From NCBI GenBank assembly GCA_028293645.1, contig JAQGOK010000133.1:1-47776 (forward strand): a stretch of DNA of 47,776 nt. The letters run 5' to 3'. Shown in pieces: positions 7,919 to 16,346 of this stretch. Each line of letters begins with the position of its first letter. Position 1 is the first letter of the stretch. Position numbers and translations under genes: made by a program. The notes beneath the pieces were generated by a model. That model was not told where the DNA came from. It was given only the letters and a program-made list of their open reading frames with translations, and did no database searches. The stretch comes from Chthoniobacter sp. (lineage in GTDB: Bacteria; Verrucomicrobiota; Verrucomicrobiia; Chthoniobacterales; Chthoniobacteraceae).

Positions 7919-8425
7919 GTGAATCTCTCTCCATCCGCGCTGACAACTCTTTGGTGGACGCTCACGCTCGTGGTGATGTTCCTCGGCCTCGTCGGTACGG
8001 TGTTGCCGCTCCTGCCCGGCACCACGATCATCCTGCTCGCAGCGGTCGGGCATCATTTCGTCCTGGGTCCGGACAAGAGCATCGGATGGTTCACGATCTC
8101 CGGACTCGCCGTTCTCACCATCATTTCCTACGTGCTCGATTTCGTTAGCGGCACGCTCGGCGCGAAAAAATTCGGCGCGACACGTTGGGGCGCGATTGGC
8201 GGCATTCTGGGCGCCATTGTCGGCCTGTTCTTCGGCCTGCCCGGCCTTTTCCTCGGACCGCTGGTTGGCGTGTTGCTTGGGGAGTTGCTCGGCGGGAAAG
8301 GACTCCTGCCTGCCGGCAAATCCACATGGGGGACGTTTCTTGGCACGACTGCGGGCATCGTCGCGAAGCTGATTATCGCCGCGTTGATGATCGGGTGGTT
8401 TCTGCTCGCGGCGCTTTGGAAATAG
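7919..8425 (+). CDS. DUF456 family small membrane protein
   Basis: A 168-residue inner-membrane protein starting at GTG 7919. There are about four to five hydrophobic segments: WWTLTLVVMFLGLVGTVLP, TTIILLAAVGHHFVL, FTISGLAVLTIISYVLDF and IIAALMIGWFLLAALW. A glycine-rich central stretch (GAIGGILGAIVGLFFGLPG) forms glycine-zipper-like helices. The LPLLPGT motif after the first helix and the GAKKFGATRWG motif are typical of DUF456. The function of the family is not established. It stands alone between the peroxiredoxin and the SDR gene. Confidence 0.85.
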   Translation: MNLSPSALTTLWWTLTLVVMFLGLVGTVLPLLPGTTIILLAAVGHHFVLGPDKSIGWFTISGLAVLTIISYVLDFVSGTLGAKKFGATRWGAIGGILGAIVGLFFGLPGLFLGPLVGVLLGELLGGKGLLPAGKSTWGTFLGTTAGIVAKLIIAALMIGWFLLAALWK

Positions 8426-8498
8426 GTTCCAAGTTCCACCTTCTCGACGCGCCGAGCAGTTCATACTTTCCCGCCATGCATCCCACATCCGTTCCGTC

Positions 8499-9311
8499 GT
8501 GAGTTCATCCCTTTTCGATCTTTCCGGAGAAGTTGCGGTGGTAATTGGTGGGACCGGCGTGCTCGGCGGTGCATTGGCTGAAGGCCTCGCGGCTGCCGGA
8601 GCGGGCGTCGCCATCGTCGGTCGGAATACGGAGCGAGGCGAAGCGCGCGTGCAGGTGATTCGTAGTGCGGGTGGAAGTGGGCACTTCGTGAGCGCCGATG
8701 CGATGGACCGCACTTCGTTGCAAGTGGCGCACGAGACCGTTGCCCGTGTGCTCGGTGAGCCGACCATCCTCATCAACGCAGCCGGCGGTAATGATCCGAA
8801 AGTGACGGTCACGGCGGAGCGCGCATTCGAGACGCTCGCGCTCGAGGATTGGCGCGCGAATTTCGACCTCAATCTGGTCGGAGGCGTCCTGCTCCCTTGT
8901 CAGGAATTTGGCCCCGGCATGTGTGCGCGCGGCCGTGGATCGATCATCAACATCGCCAGCGTTTCCGCACATCTGCCGCTTTCCCGAGTCGTCGCCTACA
9001 GCGCGAGCAAAGCCGCCGTGCTGAGCCTCTCCGCGTTTCTGGCCCGCGAGTGGGCCCCGAAACGGGTGCGGGTGAATACGATCACCCCCGGGTTCTTCCC
9101 CGCGGAACAGAACCGCAAGCTGCTCTTCAACGACGATGGCTCGCCCACCGCCCGTACCAACTCGATCCTGGGTCACACGCCAATGGGCCGCTTCGGGACG
9201 AGCGAGGAACTGATCGGTGCATGCGTGTTCCTGGCGAGCGAGAAGGCGAGCAGCTTCGTGACCGGCAGCGACCTGCGGGTGGACGGCGGTTTTTTAAGCC
9301 AGACCATTTAG
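8499..9311 (+). CDS. Short-chain dehydrogenase/reductase, possible D-mannonate oxidoreductase-like sugar-acid SDR
   Basis: A 270-residue classical SDR starting at GTG 8499. The Rossmann motif is GGTGVLGGALAEG (T-G-x3-G-x-G type), the NNAG-equivalent is INAAGGN, the catalytic Ser lies in NIASVSAH, and the catalytic pair is YSASK (Y-x3-K). The C-terminus has FVTGSDLRVDGGFLSQTI. Substitution of Gly for Ala in INAAGGNDPK and the extended loop with ENW-like ALEDWRANFDLNLVG resemble SDRs annotated as D-mannonate/fructuronate oxidoreductases, but that specificity is an inference. The next gene, 66 bases downstream on the same strand, is a LarA-family epimerase, so both may act on the same hydroxy- or sugar acid, one changing C2 stereochemistry and the other oxidising or reducing it with NAD(P). 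Confidence 0.82.
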   Translation: MSSSLFDLSGEVAVVIGGTGVLGGALAEGLAAAGAGVAIVGRNTERGEARVQVIRSAGGSGHFVSADAMDRTSLQVAHETVARVLGEPTILINAAGGNDPKVTVTAERAFETLALEDWRANFDLNLVGGVLLPCQEFGPGMCARGRGSIINIASVSAHLPLSRVVAYSASKAAVLSLSAFLAREWAPKRVRVNTITPGFFPAEQNRKLLFNDDGSPTARTNSILGHTPMGRFGTSEELIGACVFLASEKASSFVTGSDLRVDGGFLSQTI

Positions 9312-9377
9312 CGCCGCGTTCGCTCCGCGGTTCACTCCGGAATTGCCACCGGCACCGCTGCGGCGGAACCTTGGGCC

Positions 9378-10658
9378 ATGCCCAGCCTCTCGCAAACGGC
9401 CACCCCCGGAACGTCGCTCAACGCCGAGCAAAGCGCGGCGCTGATTGCACAAGCCTGTCCCGCCAAGGACTACAAGGATCAGCGCGTTCTCCTGATCGTG
9501 CCGGATGCGACGCGCACCTGTCCGTTGGGGATGCTCTTCGCGGGTTTGCACGAGCAGATCGGCGCGGCGACGCGGCAGTTCGATGTGATGATCGCGCTCG
9601 GGACGCACCCGCCGATGAGCGAGGAGGCGATCTGCGAGCGGCTGGAGATTACGCTCGAGCAGCGCCGCTCCACGTTTCGCGACGTGCGGTTCCTCAATCA
9701 CGAGTGGGACAATCCCGGCGCGCTCCGCAACGTCGGCACGATCTCCGCGGCTGAGATCCACGACCTGAGCGGCGGACTCTTCGAGATGGACGTGCCGGTA
9801 AACATCAACGCGCAGCTCTTCGAGTACGACCAGCTCATCATCATTGGTCCGGTGTTCCCGCATGAAGTCGTCGGCTTTAGCGGCGGCAACAAATACCTGT
9901 TCCCCGGCGTCAGCGGACCCGAAGTGCTGAACTTCTTCCATTGGCTCGGTGCAGTCGTCACGAACCCGATGATCATCGGCAACAAGTGGACGCCGGTGCG
10001 CAAAGTGGTGGATCGCGCCGCCGCGTTCGTGGAAGTGCCGAAGCTCTGCTTCTGCATGGTGGTCGAAAAGGCGGAGCTCGCCGGGCTCTTCATCGGCAGT
10101 CCAGAGGAAGCTTGGGACGACGCGAGCGAGCTCTCGAAGCGGCTGCACATTGAATACAAGGAGCGTCCTTTCCACACGGTGCTGAGCTGCGCGCCGAAGA
10201 TGTACGACGAGCTCTGGGTCGGTGGAAAATGCATGTACAAGCTCGAGCCGGTGGTCGCCGACGGCGGCGAACTGATCATCTACGCGCCGCACATTCACGA
10301 GGTCAGCGTCGTGCATGGGCGCGTGATCGAAGAGATCGGTTACCACTGCTGCGATTACTTCCGAAAGCAGTGGGACAAGTTCAGTCACTACCCTTGGGGC
10401 ACGCTCGCGCACAGCACGCATGTGCGCGGCATCGGGACGTTTGAAGATGGTGTCGAGCGTTGCCGCATCCAGGTCACGCTCGCGACGAGTATCCCCGAGG
10501 AAGTCTGCCGCCGGATCAACCTCGGCTACCGAGATCCTGCATCAATCGATCCCGCCGCGTATGCCGGACGCGAAGAGGAAGGCGTGCTCTACGTTCCCAA
10601 AGCCGGCGAGATGCTCTACCACCTGCGCGACCGGCCGGCATGGGCGCGGGAGATGTAA
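9378..10658 (+). CDS. LarA-superfamily nickel-pincer racemase/epimerase
   Basis: A 426-residue protein of the nickel-dependent lactate racemase superfamily (DUF2088). These enzymes use a nickel-pincer nucleotide tethered to a lysine to racemise or epimerise alpha-hydroxy acids by hydride transfer. Key residues known from Lactobacillus LarA can be matched with identical spacing: D-x-x-R in VPDATR (D43, R46), His in ALGTHPPMS (H77), then FPHEVVGFSGGNKY with H162 and K172 exactly 10 apart (H174/K184 in LarA), and H188 16 residues further (H200 in LarA). The enzyme is therefore probably active when the cofactor is present. Substrate is unknown; the SDR neighbour points to a sugar or hydroxy acid rather than simple lactate. 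The cofactor gene larB is 26 kb away at 36696; larC and larE are not in the window. Confidence 0.85.
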   Translation: MPSLSQTATPGTSLNAEQSAALIAQACPAKDYKDQRVLLIVPDATRTCPLGMLFAGLHEQIGAATRQFDVMIALGTHPPMSEEAICERLEITLEQRRSTFRDVRFLNHEWDNPGALRNVGTISAAEIHDLSGGLFEMDVPVNINAQLFEYDQLIIIGPVFPHEVVGFSGGNKYLFPGVSGPEVLNFFHWLGAVVTNPMIIGNKWTPVRKVVDRAAAFVEVPKLCFCMVVEKAELAGLFIGSPEEAWDDASELSKRLHIEYKERPFHTVLSCAPKMYDELWVGGKCMYKLEPVVADGGELIIYAPHIHEVSVVHGRVIEEIGYHCCDYFRKQWDKFSHYPWGTLAHSTHVRGIGTFEDGVERCRIQVTLATSIPEEVCRRINLGYRDPASIDPAAYAGREEEGVLYVPKAGEMLYHLRDRPAWAREM

Positions 10659-10700
10659 GCCGGCGGTGACCGACGAGCCCTTCAGCAGGCGAGTCGGAAC

Positions 10701-12496
10701 TTACTTCTTATGCCAGCTTTGCAGGCAGGCCAGGCTTGCGGCCGAAGCCTCGGCGTATTCGGTTTCCGGAGCCGTGACGATGACCTGCAGCTCTTCACGC
10801 TGATTGAGCCGAACCAGGAGCACGCATGGGCCGCGTGAAAACGTGGTGAACGCGAACAGGCCGGGTGAGGGTCGCTTGGTGAACTCTTCGTTATAGCTCC
10901 AGTTCCGATTCGGCGGCGTGTAAACGTCGCCGGTCCGCCACTGGCCGGTGAAAGTTTTCGACGTGAAGAGCTGCACCATGGAGCCCTTGAAGTTCACGTC
11001 GCTCCAATTCTCCAGCAGCCGGGGAAAATTGTGTGCACCGCCGCTCGCGCCATAGTTGTCGCCATTGTTCGGGAGGGCTGGCGTCGGGTCGTAGCCGGTC
11101 GGGACCGAACCCGCCATGATGGCGGTGCGGACGGTCGTATCGGTCGCGCGCCGATCGCTTCCAGCAACAGTCAGGGAAGGATCGATCGTATCGTCCACGC
11201 CATAAAGAGGGTTCGGCGCGTTCTCATCTTTCCAGTTGTTGGAAAGGATCGTCACCGCGTCGGCCAGCACCGCTGAGGGCACCTGCGCCGTCCCGGTGTA
11301 GCTGTTGTAGTCGCCGCGGATATAAAGTCCCGCGTCCGTCGCCACCGAGAAGCCGCGCTCGTTGGACGGGAGATCAATGGCCTTGTCGTAGGTGGGAAGT
11401 TGCGAGGCGTTTTCGAGGCGGAAAGCCCGTTTGTTCGCGTCGGCGCTCTCGTCGCTAAAATGAACGATCCCGTTGAAGTGCTTCGCAGGATCCGCACTCG
11501 CATTCATCTCCATGATCGCGCTTCCGAGCTTGGTGACATCGACAGGCGTGACGGAGACGTCCTGCTTCTCGCGTCGGTCATGGATGGGCCGTCGATTTCC
11601 CAATGCGGCCACCACCTTCGCGGCGACGGTCGCGCTCACCGGCGTTCCATCTCGACCGAGGACGCTCACGGTCTGGGTTGCCACCCCGCCGACGATCACC
11701 TGCTTCACAGAAACCTTCAGTGCTGCCTGATTGTAGAAGCGGTACGGAGCGATGGTTGCGGGATCCGTATAACCAGTGGCGGGCTTCTCAAGGATCTCGC
11801 GGAACCCATCATTGTTGGGGTTCACATCGGTCGGCTTCGGAGTGGGCGTTGGCGTCGGGGTCGGTTCGGGAGTCGGAACCGGAGTTGGGGTGAGCGTCGG
11901 CACCGGAGTCGCGGGCTTGGGCGTCACGATCGGAATCGGGACCGCGGAGGCGTACTGAATGTGCGCCGCGGATTTCCAGATGACCGCCGTATTCACCGCG
12001 AGATCGGAATTGAACTTCGTGTTCTGGCGCCGGCTGAATTCCCGCGCCCTGATCTGCAAGTTCACCCGGATTGCCCGGTACTCGGGATCCCGCGTCAGGA
12101 TTTCCAGCGTCGGATCAGCGGTGAACGAAAACGGTTTCTCGCCCGTGCCCGTCCGACGTTTCCGCGCGAGACGGCATAGTTTGAAGGATCCTCAAACACG
12201 GCAACGCCATCGGCGGTCGTGCTCTTCGCCGTGCGATAGTAGCGGAGCTGCACGGCCGCTCCCGAGTTTTCCGGCACGGCCACAAAGGCGCTCTCACGGG
12301 TGATCGACACGGGCGTGTCCTTGGTAACGAAGTCCGGGTTGCCGGTTGTCTGCGGCGGCAACGAAAGCTCGCCCAGCTTTTTGGCAAACTGCAGCTCTAC
12401 GTTTCCGCCCGAAAGGCTGACTGCATCGACACGCGCGGCGATGCGCGGGTCGCTCAAGGTTACCAAGATCGTTTGGGGGTCCAAGGTTTCGGGCAA
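10701..12496 (-). pseudogene. Frameshifted mosaic of pilus-operon C-terminal domains (PilW-PilX-third protein)
   Basis: Two minus-strand ORFs (12095-12496 and 10701-12065) are one broken gene. The first frame reads through to NYAVSRGNVG; the second frame, starting upstream of its listed GTG, continues TGTGEKPFSFTADPTLEIL, and adding a single base joins them. Part one (VQLRYYRTAKS, RVNLQIRAREFSRR) resembles the C-terminal half of the PilW-like protein at 4091. A Pro/Thr repeat (VPTPEPTPTPTPTPKP) follows. Part two, from TDVNPNNDGFREIL, resembles the C-terminal half of the PilX-like protein at 4970. The last ~38 residues (LNQREELQVIVTAPE) match the end of the protein at 6768. No pilin signal or convincing start exists: 5' of the first ORF lies the end of the sensor kinase gene. 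The only in-frame start is TTG 12496. It is probably non-functional, unless the frameshift is a sequencing error. Confidence 0.75.
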
Positions 12497-12554
12497 CCTG
12501 CGTCTTCCCGAATTCGCAGGCCTGAGAGTGCCGGCGTCACAAACTGACGCGGGG

Positions 12555-15500
12555 TCAGGCGCTGCGGCGCTCGAAATCGTGGAAGATCACTCCGGGTTTC
12601 GCGGCCTGTGCGAGCACTTCGGCCACTTTGCGGCCGAGCGCGTCGATCTCGTACGGCTTGGCGATCATGCCGCTAAAGCCGAAGTCTTCGTAACGGCTCA
12701 TCACCGGATCATTGGCGTAGCCGGAGGAAACGATCGCCCGCACCGAAGGGTCGAGCGCACGAAGGCGCTGGATGGCTTCCTGACCGCCCATCCCGCCGGG
12801 GATCGTGAGGTCGCTGATCACCAGATCGTATTTGCGGCCGGAGTTCATCGCCTCCTGGTATTTGCCGATCGCGGTCAGCGCGTCCTGGGTCTCGGTCACT
12901 TCGTAGCCGAGTGGCTCCAGCGCGCAGGTCACGAGCATGCAGATCGCTTCTTCGTCATCGAGCACGAGCACGCGCCCGTTTCCCACCGGCACCGGCGCGT
13001 CCTTCACGGTGAGCGCTTGCACCTTCTTTTCCGAAGCCGGCAGGCAGACCGTGAAGACGCTGCCGTGCCCGGCGCGGCTTTCGGCGAGGATCACCCCGGA
13101 GTGATTCTTCACGATCGAGTAAGCGGTCGCCAACCCGAGTCCGCTGCTCTTCGGTTTAGTAGTGAAATAAGGATCGAAGATCTTCTTCAGGTATTGCTCG
13201 GGAATGCCGGCGCCTTCGTCCTGCATCGAGAAGCGCACCCATTTTCCGGCGCGCAAACCGAGGCTCGTCGAATCGGTATGCAGTTCGAGGTTCTCCGCGG
13301 TGAGATGCAGGCTGCCGCCCGTCGGCATGGCCTGCTCGGCATTGATCGCCAGATTGTTGATGACCTGCGCGAGTTGGCCGGGGTCCGCGTCCACCGGCCA
13401 GACGGAGTCGGGCAATTGGAAGTGGCAGCGCGTCCGCGAGTCCCGAAGCGTGTAGCTGACCGTGTCGTGGATGAGCTGCGCGATCGATGTGGGCTGTTTC
13501 ACCGGCGAACCGCCTTTCGCAAACGTCAACAATTGCCCGGCCAGTTCCTGGGCGCGGCCGATCGCTTTCCGCGCGGTTGCCAGCCGCGTCGCGACTTGCT
13601 CCTCCGGGTTGCTCGCCAGCGCCAGGCTGATGTTTCCGAGGATGGTCGTGAGGATATTATTGAAGTCGTGCGCGATGCCGCCGGCCACGACGCCGAGCGA
13701 CTCGAGCTTCTCGGCTTTCTGGCGCTCTTCCTCCGCTTTCTGGCGTTCGGTGACATCGCGCAGCACGATGACCACGCCGAGCTTGCGACCGTTCCGATCA
13801 CGAATCGGCGCGCTGCTGCTTTCCGCCAGGCGTTCCGTGCCGTCGCGCGCAACCAGCACGGCCGGGAGAGTGATGCCGTCCGGAGTGCCGCTGGTGGCGA
13901 TGCGTTGCAACGCGTGCTGGCAGGGGCGGCGCGTCCGCTCGTCCAGCAAGTGCAAAACCTCGGCGAGCGGCTTGTTCGCGGCCGCGTCCTGGCTCCAGCC
14001 GGTCAGGCGCTCAGCGATCGGATTCAAGGTCAGCACCCGTCCTTCGTTGTCGATCGTCAGACAACCATCGCCGATTGAGCGCAACGTGACCGCGAGGCGT
14101 TCCTTTTCCGCGGCGAGTGCTTCTTCCGAACGCTTTCGTTCGACCTCCGCGGCCGCACGGGCCGCGAAGATGCGCAACGTGCTTTCGCTGATCCCGGTAT
14201 CGCTGAGCGGCTGCCGATCAAGGATGCCGATGACGCCGATGGCGACCCCGCGGTGATCCGCGAGCGGGATGCCGAGAAACCCTTCGGCTTCAGCTTCCGC
14301 GAGCAGCGGATCTTCGGGAAACTCGACGCGCACGCCGGCGAGATGAGCGCGGTAACCCTTGGCGAGCACCTCGGCGCAAGCGGTGTTCTGCAGGTCGAAA
14401 GGCTCGCTGGCGCGCAACTCGCCCTTCTCCGCGACCGTCAACATCGTGCGCGGGTCGCCTTCGCTCCCGAGCTCCACCAGAAAGGCGCGGTCGTGATCGA
14501 GCGCTTTGGAGAGCTGCTTCAACAGTGAGCGGACGAACTCTTCACCCGTCGCAGCGGTGACGCCGAGCCCAATGTGCTTGAGTGTTTCCTCGCCGCGTTT
14601 GCGTTCGGTGACATCGCGAATGATGGCGCAAAACTGCCGGCGGCCCGAGACCTTCAGCTCGCTCAAACTGATCTCGATCGGGAAAGGGTAGTAGCCCTGC
14701 CGCTGGCCCATGACCGTGAGCGTGGCGCGGCCGACGCTCGCGACATCGTGAAAGAAGAGGCGTTGCGGGATCAGCAGCGAAATGTTCTGGCCGAGCATCT
14801 TTTCGACCGGCTGCCCGAACATCTTTTCGGCTGACGGATTCATCGACTGAATGCAGCCCTGATCATCGACGATCAAAACGCCGTCGAGCGTCGTGGCGAT
14901 GATGCTGTGGGTTTGTGCGAGGGCGCTCTCGGCTTTGCGAAGGTGATCGCGGAAGATGCGGTAGCTCGCCCGCGAAGTGAGGATCAGAAACGTCACGCCG
15001 AGCCCACCGAGCAGGACCAGCCCGACTGTTTGCAAGGCCCTCTGCCGATCGCTGGCGACTGCCGCCTGTTCGACGACCGCGGCGCGACTCCGGACCAGAG
15101 CAGACGCGGACGCGCGGAGGTCGTCCGCAGTGGCGCTGGCTTGCGGGCGACCAACACGCTCGCGCCCGGATTGAAGGGCGGAGATCTCGGGCAATGCAGA
15201 CTGATCGAGCCATTCACGAAAATGGGCGTTCAACGTCCGAACCTGATCGCGCGCTGCACTCTCCGTCAGCATCGGCAAAAGAGTCGTGAGATGCTGATGA
15301 ACCCGCGTGCGGTGGCGGACGAAGCGCTGAAAATAGAGGGGCTGTTTTGTGAGCAGGTAGGCGCGATAGGCCGCGTCCAGATGCGCGATATTGGATTCAG
15401 CGGCCTGCGCGAGGCGCAACGACTCGTAGGCCTGCGCTCGCTTCGTATCGTCCTGGCGGCTGCGCCAGGCCAGCGTGAGGAAAACCGCCGCCACGATCAG

Positions 15501-15623
15501 AATCAGGACGACCGCACAGCAGGCGGACCAGAGAAGGCGGCGGGAGACTCCGCCGTCCTCGGCCAGCCACTTGCGAATCTTCGCAAAGGTAGGGAAGTGA
15601 GACGGCAGATCGGACGGGGGCAT
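12555..15623 (-). CDS. Hybrid sensor histidine kinase (CHASE3-like, PAS, GAF, PAS, HisKA, HATPase, receiver)
   Basis: A 1022-residue membrane kinase. A transmembrane helix lies at ~30-52, a helical periplasmic sensor of the CHASE3 type at ~55-195 (LAQAAESNIAHLDAAYRAYLL), and a second helix at ~199-217. Inside are a PAS domain (~235-345, ending CAIIRDVTERKRGEE), a GAF domain (~355-495), a second PAS (~505-630), and HisKA with the phospho-acceptor H652 in GGIAHDFNNIL. The ATPase domain shows the N box (NNLAINAEQAM), DEGAGIP and SSGLGLATAYSIV. A C-terminal receiver (~884-1005) has DDEE, phospho-acceptor D938 in VISDLTIPGG and K989 in AKPY. It would sense a periplasmic or redox signal and relay phosphate internally. 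No separate response regulator or Hpt gene is adjacent. The 592-residue plus-strand ORF here is a shadow. Confidence 0.93.
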   Translation of the reverse strand: MPPSDLPSHFPTFAKIRKWLAEDGGVSRRLLWSACCAVVLILIVAAVFLTLAWRSRQDDTKRAQAYESLRLAQAAESNIAHLDAAYRAYLLTKQPLYFQRFVRHRTRVHQHLTTLLPMLTESAARDQVRTLNAHFREWLDQSALPEISALQSGRERVGRPQASATADDLRASASALVRSRAAVVEQAAVASDRQRALQTVGLVLLGGLGVTFLILTSRASYRIFRDHLRKAESALAQTHSIIATTLDGVLIVDDQGCIQSMNPSAEKMFGQPVEKMLGQNISLLIPQRLFFHDVASVGRATLTVMGQRQGYYPFPIEISLSELKVSGRRQFCAIIRDVTERKRGEETLKHIGLGVTAATGEEFVRSLLKQLSKALDHDRAFLVELGSEGDPRTMLTVAEKGELRASEPFDLQNTACAEVLAKGYRAHLAGVRVEFPEDPLLAEAEAEGFLGIPLADHRGVAIGVIGILDRQPLSDTGISESTLRIFAARAAAEVERKRSEEALAAEKERLAVTLRSIGDGCLTIDNEGRVLTLNPIAERLTGWSQDAAANKPLAEVLHLLDERTRRPCQHALQRIATSGTPDGITLPAVLVARDGTERLAESSSAPIRDRNGRKLGVVIVLRDVTERQKAEEERQKAEKLESLGVVAGGIAHDFNNILTTILGNISLALASNPEEQVATRLATARKAIGRAQELAGQLLTFAKGGSPVKQPTSIAQLIHDTVSYTLRDSRTRCHFQLPDSVWPVDADPGQLAQVINNLAINAEQAMPTGGSLHLTAENLELHTDSTSLGLRAGKWVRFSMQDEGAGIPEQYLKKIFDPYFTTKPKSSGLGLATAYSIVKNHSGVILAESRAGHGSVFTVCLPASEKKVQALTVKDAPVPVGNGRVLVLDDEEAICMLVTCALEPLGYEVTETQDALTAIGKYQEAMNSGRKYDLVISDLTIPGGMGGQEAIQRLRALDPSVRAIVSSGYANDPVMSRYEDFGFSGMIAKPYEIDALGRKVAEVLAQAAKPGVIFHDFERRSA

Positions 15624-15687
15624 GTGCCCCAGCGAGGATAGCTAGTGCTGTGCCCTGACCCGCCCGGAAGCCAGCCCCGCCAGCGGG

Positions 15688-16218
15688 TTAGTATTCGATC
15701 AAGGCGCGTGCCGGCGTGGACCCCAGGGCGCCTCGCCCGGAAAGAAACGTTAACTCCACAAGGAAAAGGACTTCGGCCAGTTCGCCACCCACGGCTTTGA
15801 TCAGCTGGACCGCTGCTGCCGCGGTTCCGCCGGTGGCCAGCAGATCGTCGATCAAGACGACCCGTTCTCCGCGGTGCAAAGCATCCACGTGCATCTCGAC
15901 GGAGGCTTCCCCGTACTCGAGTGCGTAGGCGATTGCTTCGCAGCGAAAGGGCAGTTTCCCTTTCTTGCGCACCGGCACAAAACCAACCCCGAGTTCATGT
16001 GCGACCGCCCCGCCAAAGATGAACCCCCGGGCGTCGATGCCAACGATCTTGTCCGGTCGTTGCGCCCGCGCAGCTTCCGCGAACCAGCCGACGACTAAAT
16101 TGAAGAGCGGTCCATCACTCAGCACGGGCGTGATGTCTTTGAAGACAATGCCGGGTTTCGGGAAATCGGGCACATCCCGGATCGCCGCGCGAACACGCTG
16201 AAGGTCGGCAGGTGACAT
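15688..16218 (-). CDS. apt: Adenine phosphoribosyltransferase
   Basis: A 176-residue cytoplasmic enzyme that converts adenine and PRPP to AMP in purine salvage. ATG 16218 (MSPADLQRVRAAIRDVPDFPKPGI) is the correct start; the track start at 16416 extends into the divergent hemX promoter. Family hallmarks are KPGIVFKDITPVL, VGIDARGFIFGGAVA, FVPVRKKGKLPF and the PRPP loop ERVVLIDDLLATGGTAAAA. Length is normal. It is divergent from the heme operon, with 128 bases between the two start codons holding both promoters. Confidence 0.95.
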   Translation of the reverse strand: MSPADLQRVRAAIRDVPDFPKPGIVFKDITPVLSDGPLFNLVVGWFAEAARAQRPDKIVGIDARGFIFGGAVAHELGVGFVPVRKKGKLPFRCEAIAYALEYGEASVEMHVDALHRGERVVLIDDLLATGGTAAAAVQLIKAVGGELAEVLFLVELTFLSGRGALGSTPARALIEY

Positions 16219-16302
16219 GGCGGAGGGTTCTGGCAGAGGGGCAGGGGAGTTGCAAGACACGGCGGGGCTGGGTGGATCCTGTGCGAAGGTACGTCCCGCC
16301 GT

Positions 16303-16331
16303 TTGCCAAACCGGGACCGCGCCGATATAAG
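16303..16331 (+). promoter_or_regulatory. Sigma-70-like promoter of the hemX-hemA-hemC-cobA/hemD operon
   Basis: TTGCCA (16303-16308), exactly 17 bases, then TATAAG (16326-16331). This is the best promoter match in the window. The hemX ATG is at 16347, so the leader would be only about 8-10 bases. Confidence 0.55.
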
Positions 16332-16346
16332 TCCCGCCCCCGTCGA

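Noticed and set aside
12300-14078. 592-residue plus-strand ORF opposite the sensor kinase
   Set aside because: His/Arg-rich text typical of an antisense high-GC frame; the minus strand encodes unmistakable HisKA, ATPase and receiver motifs.
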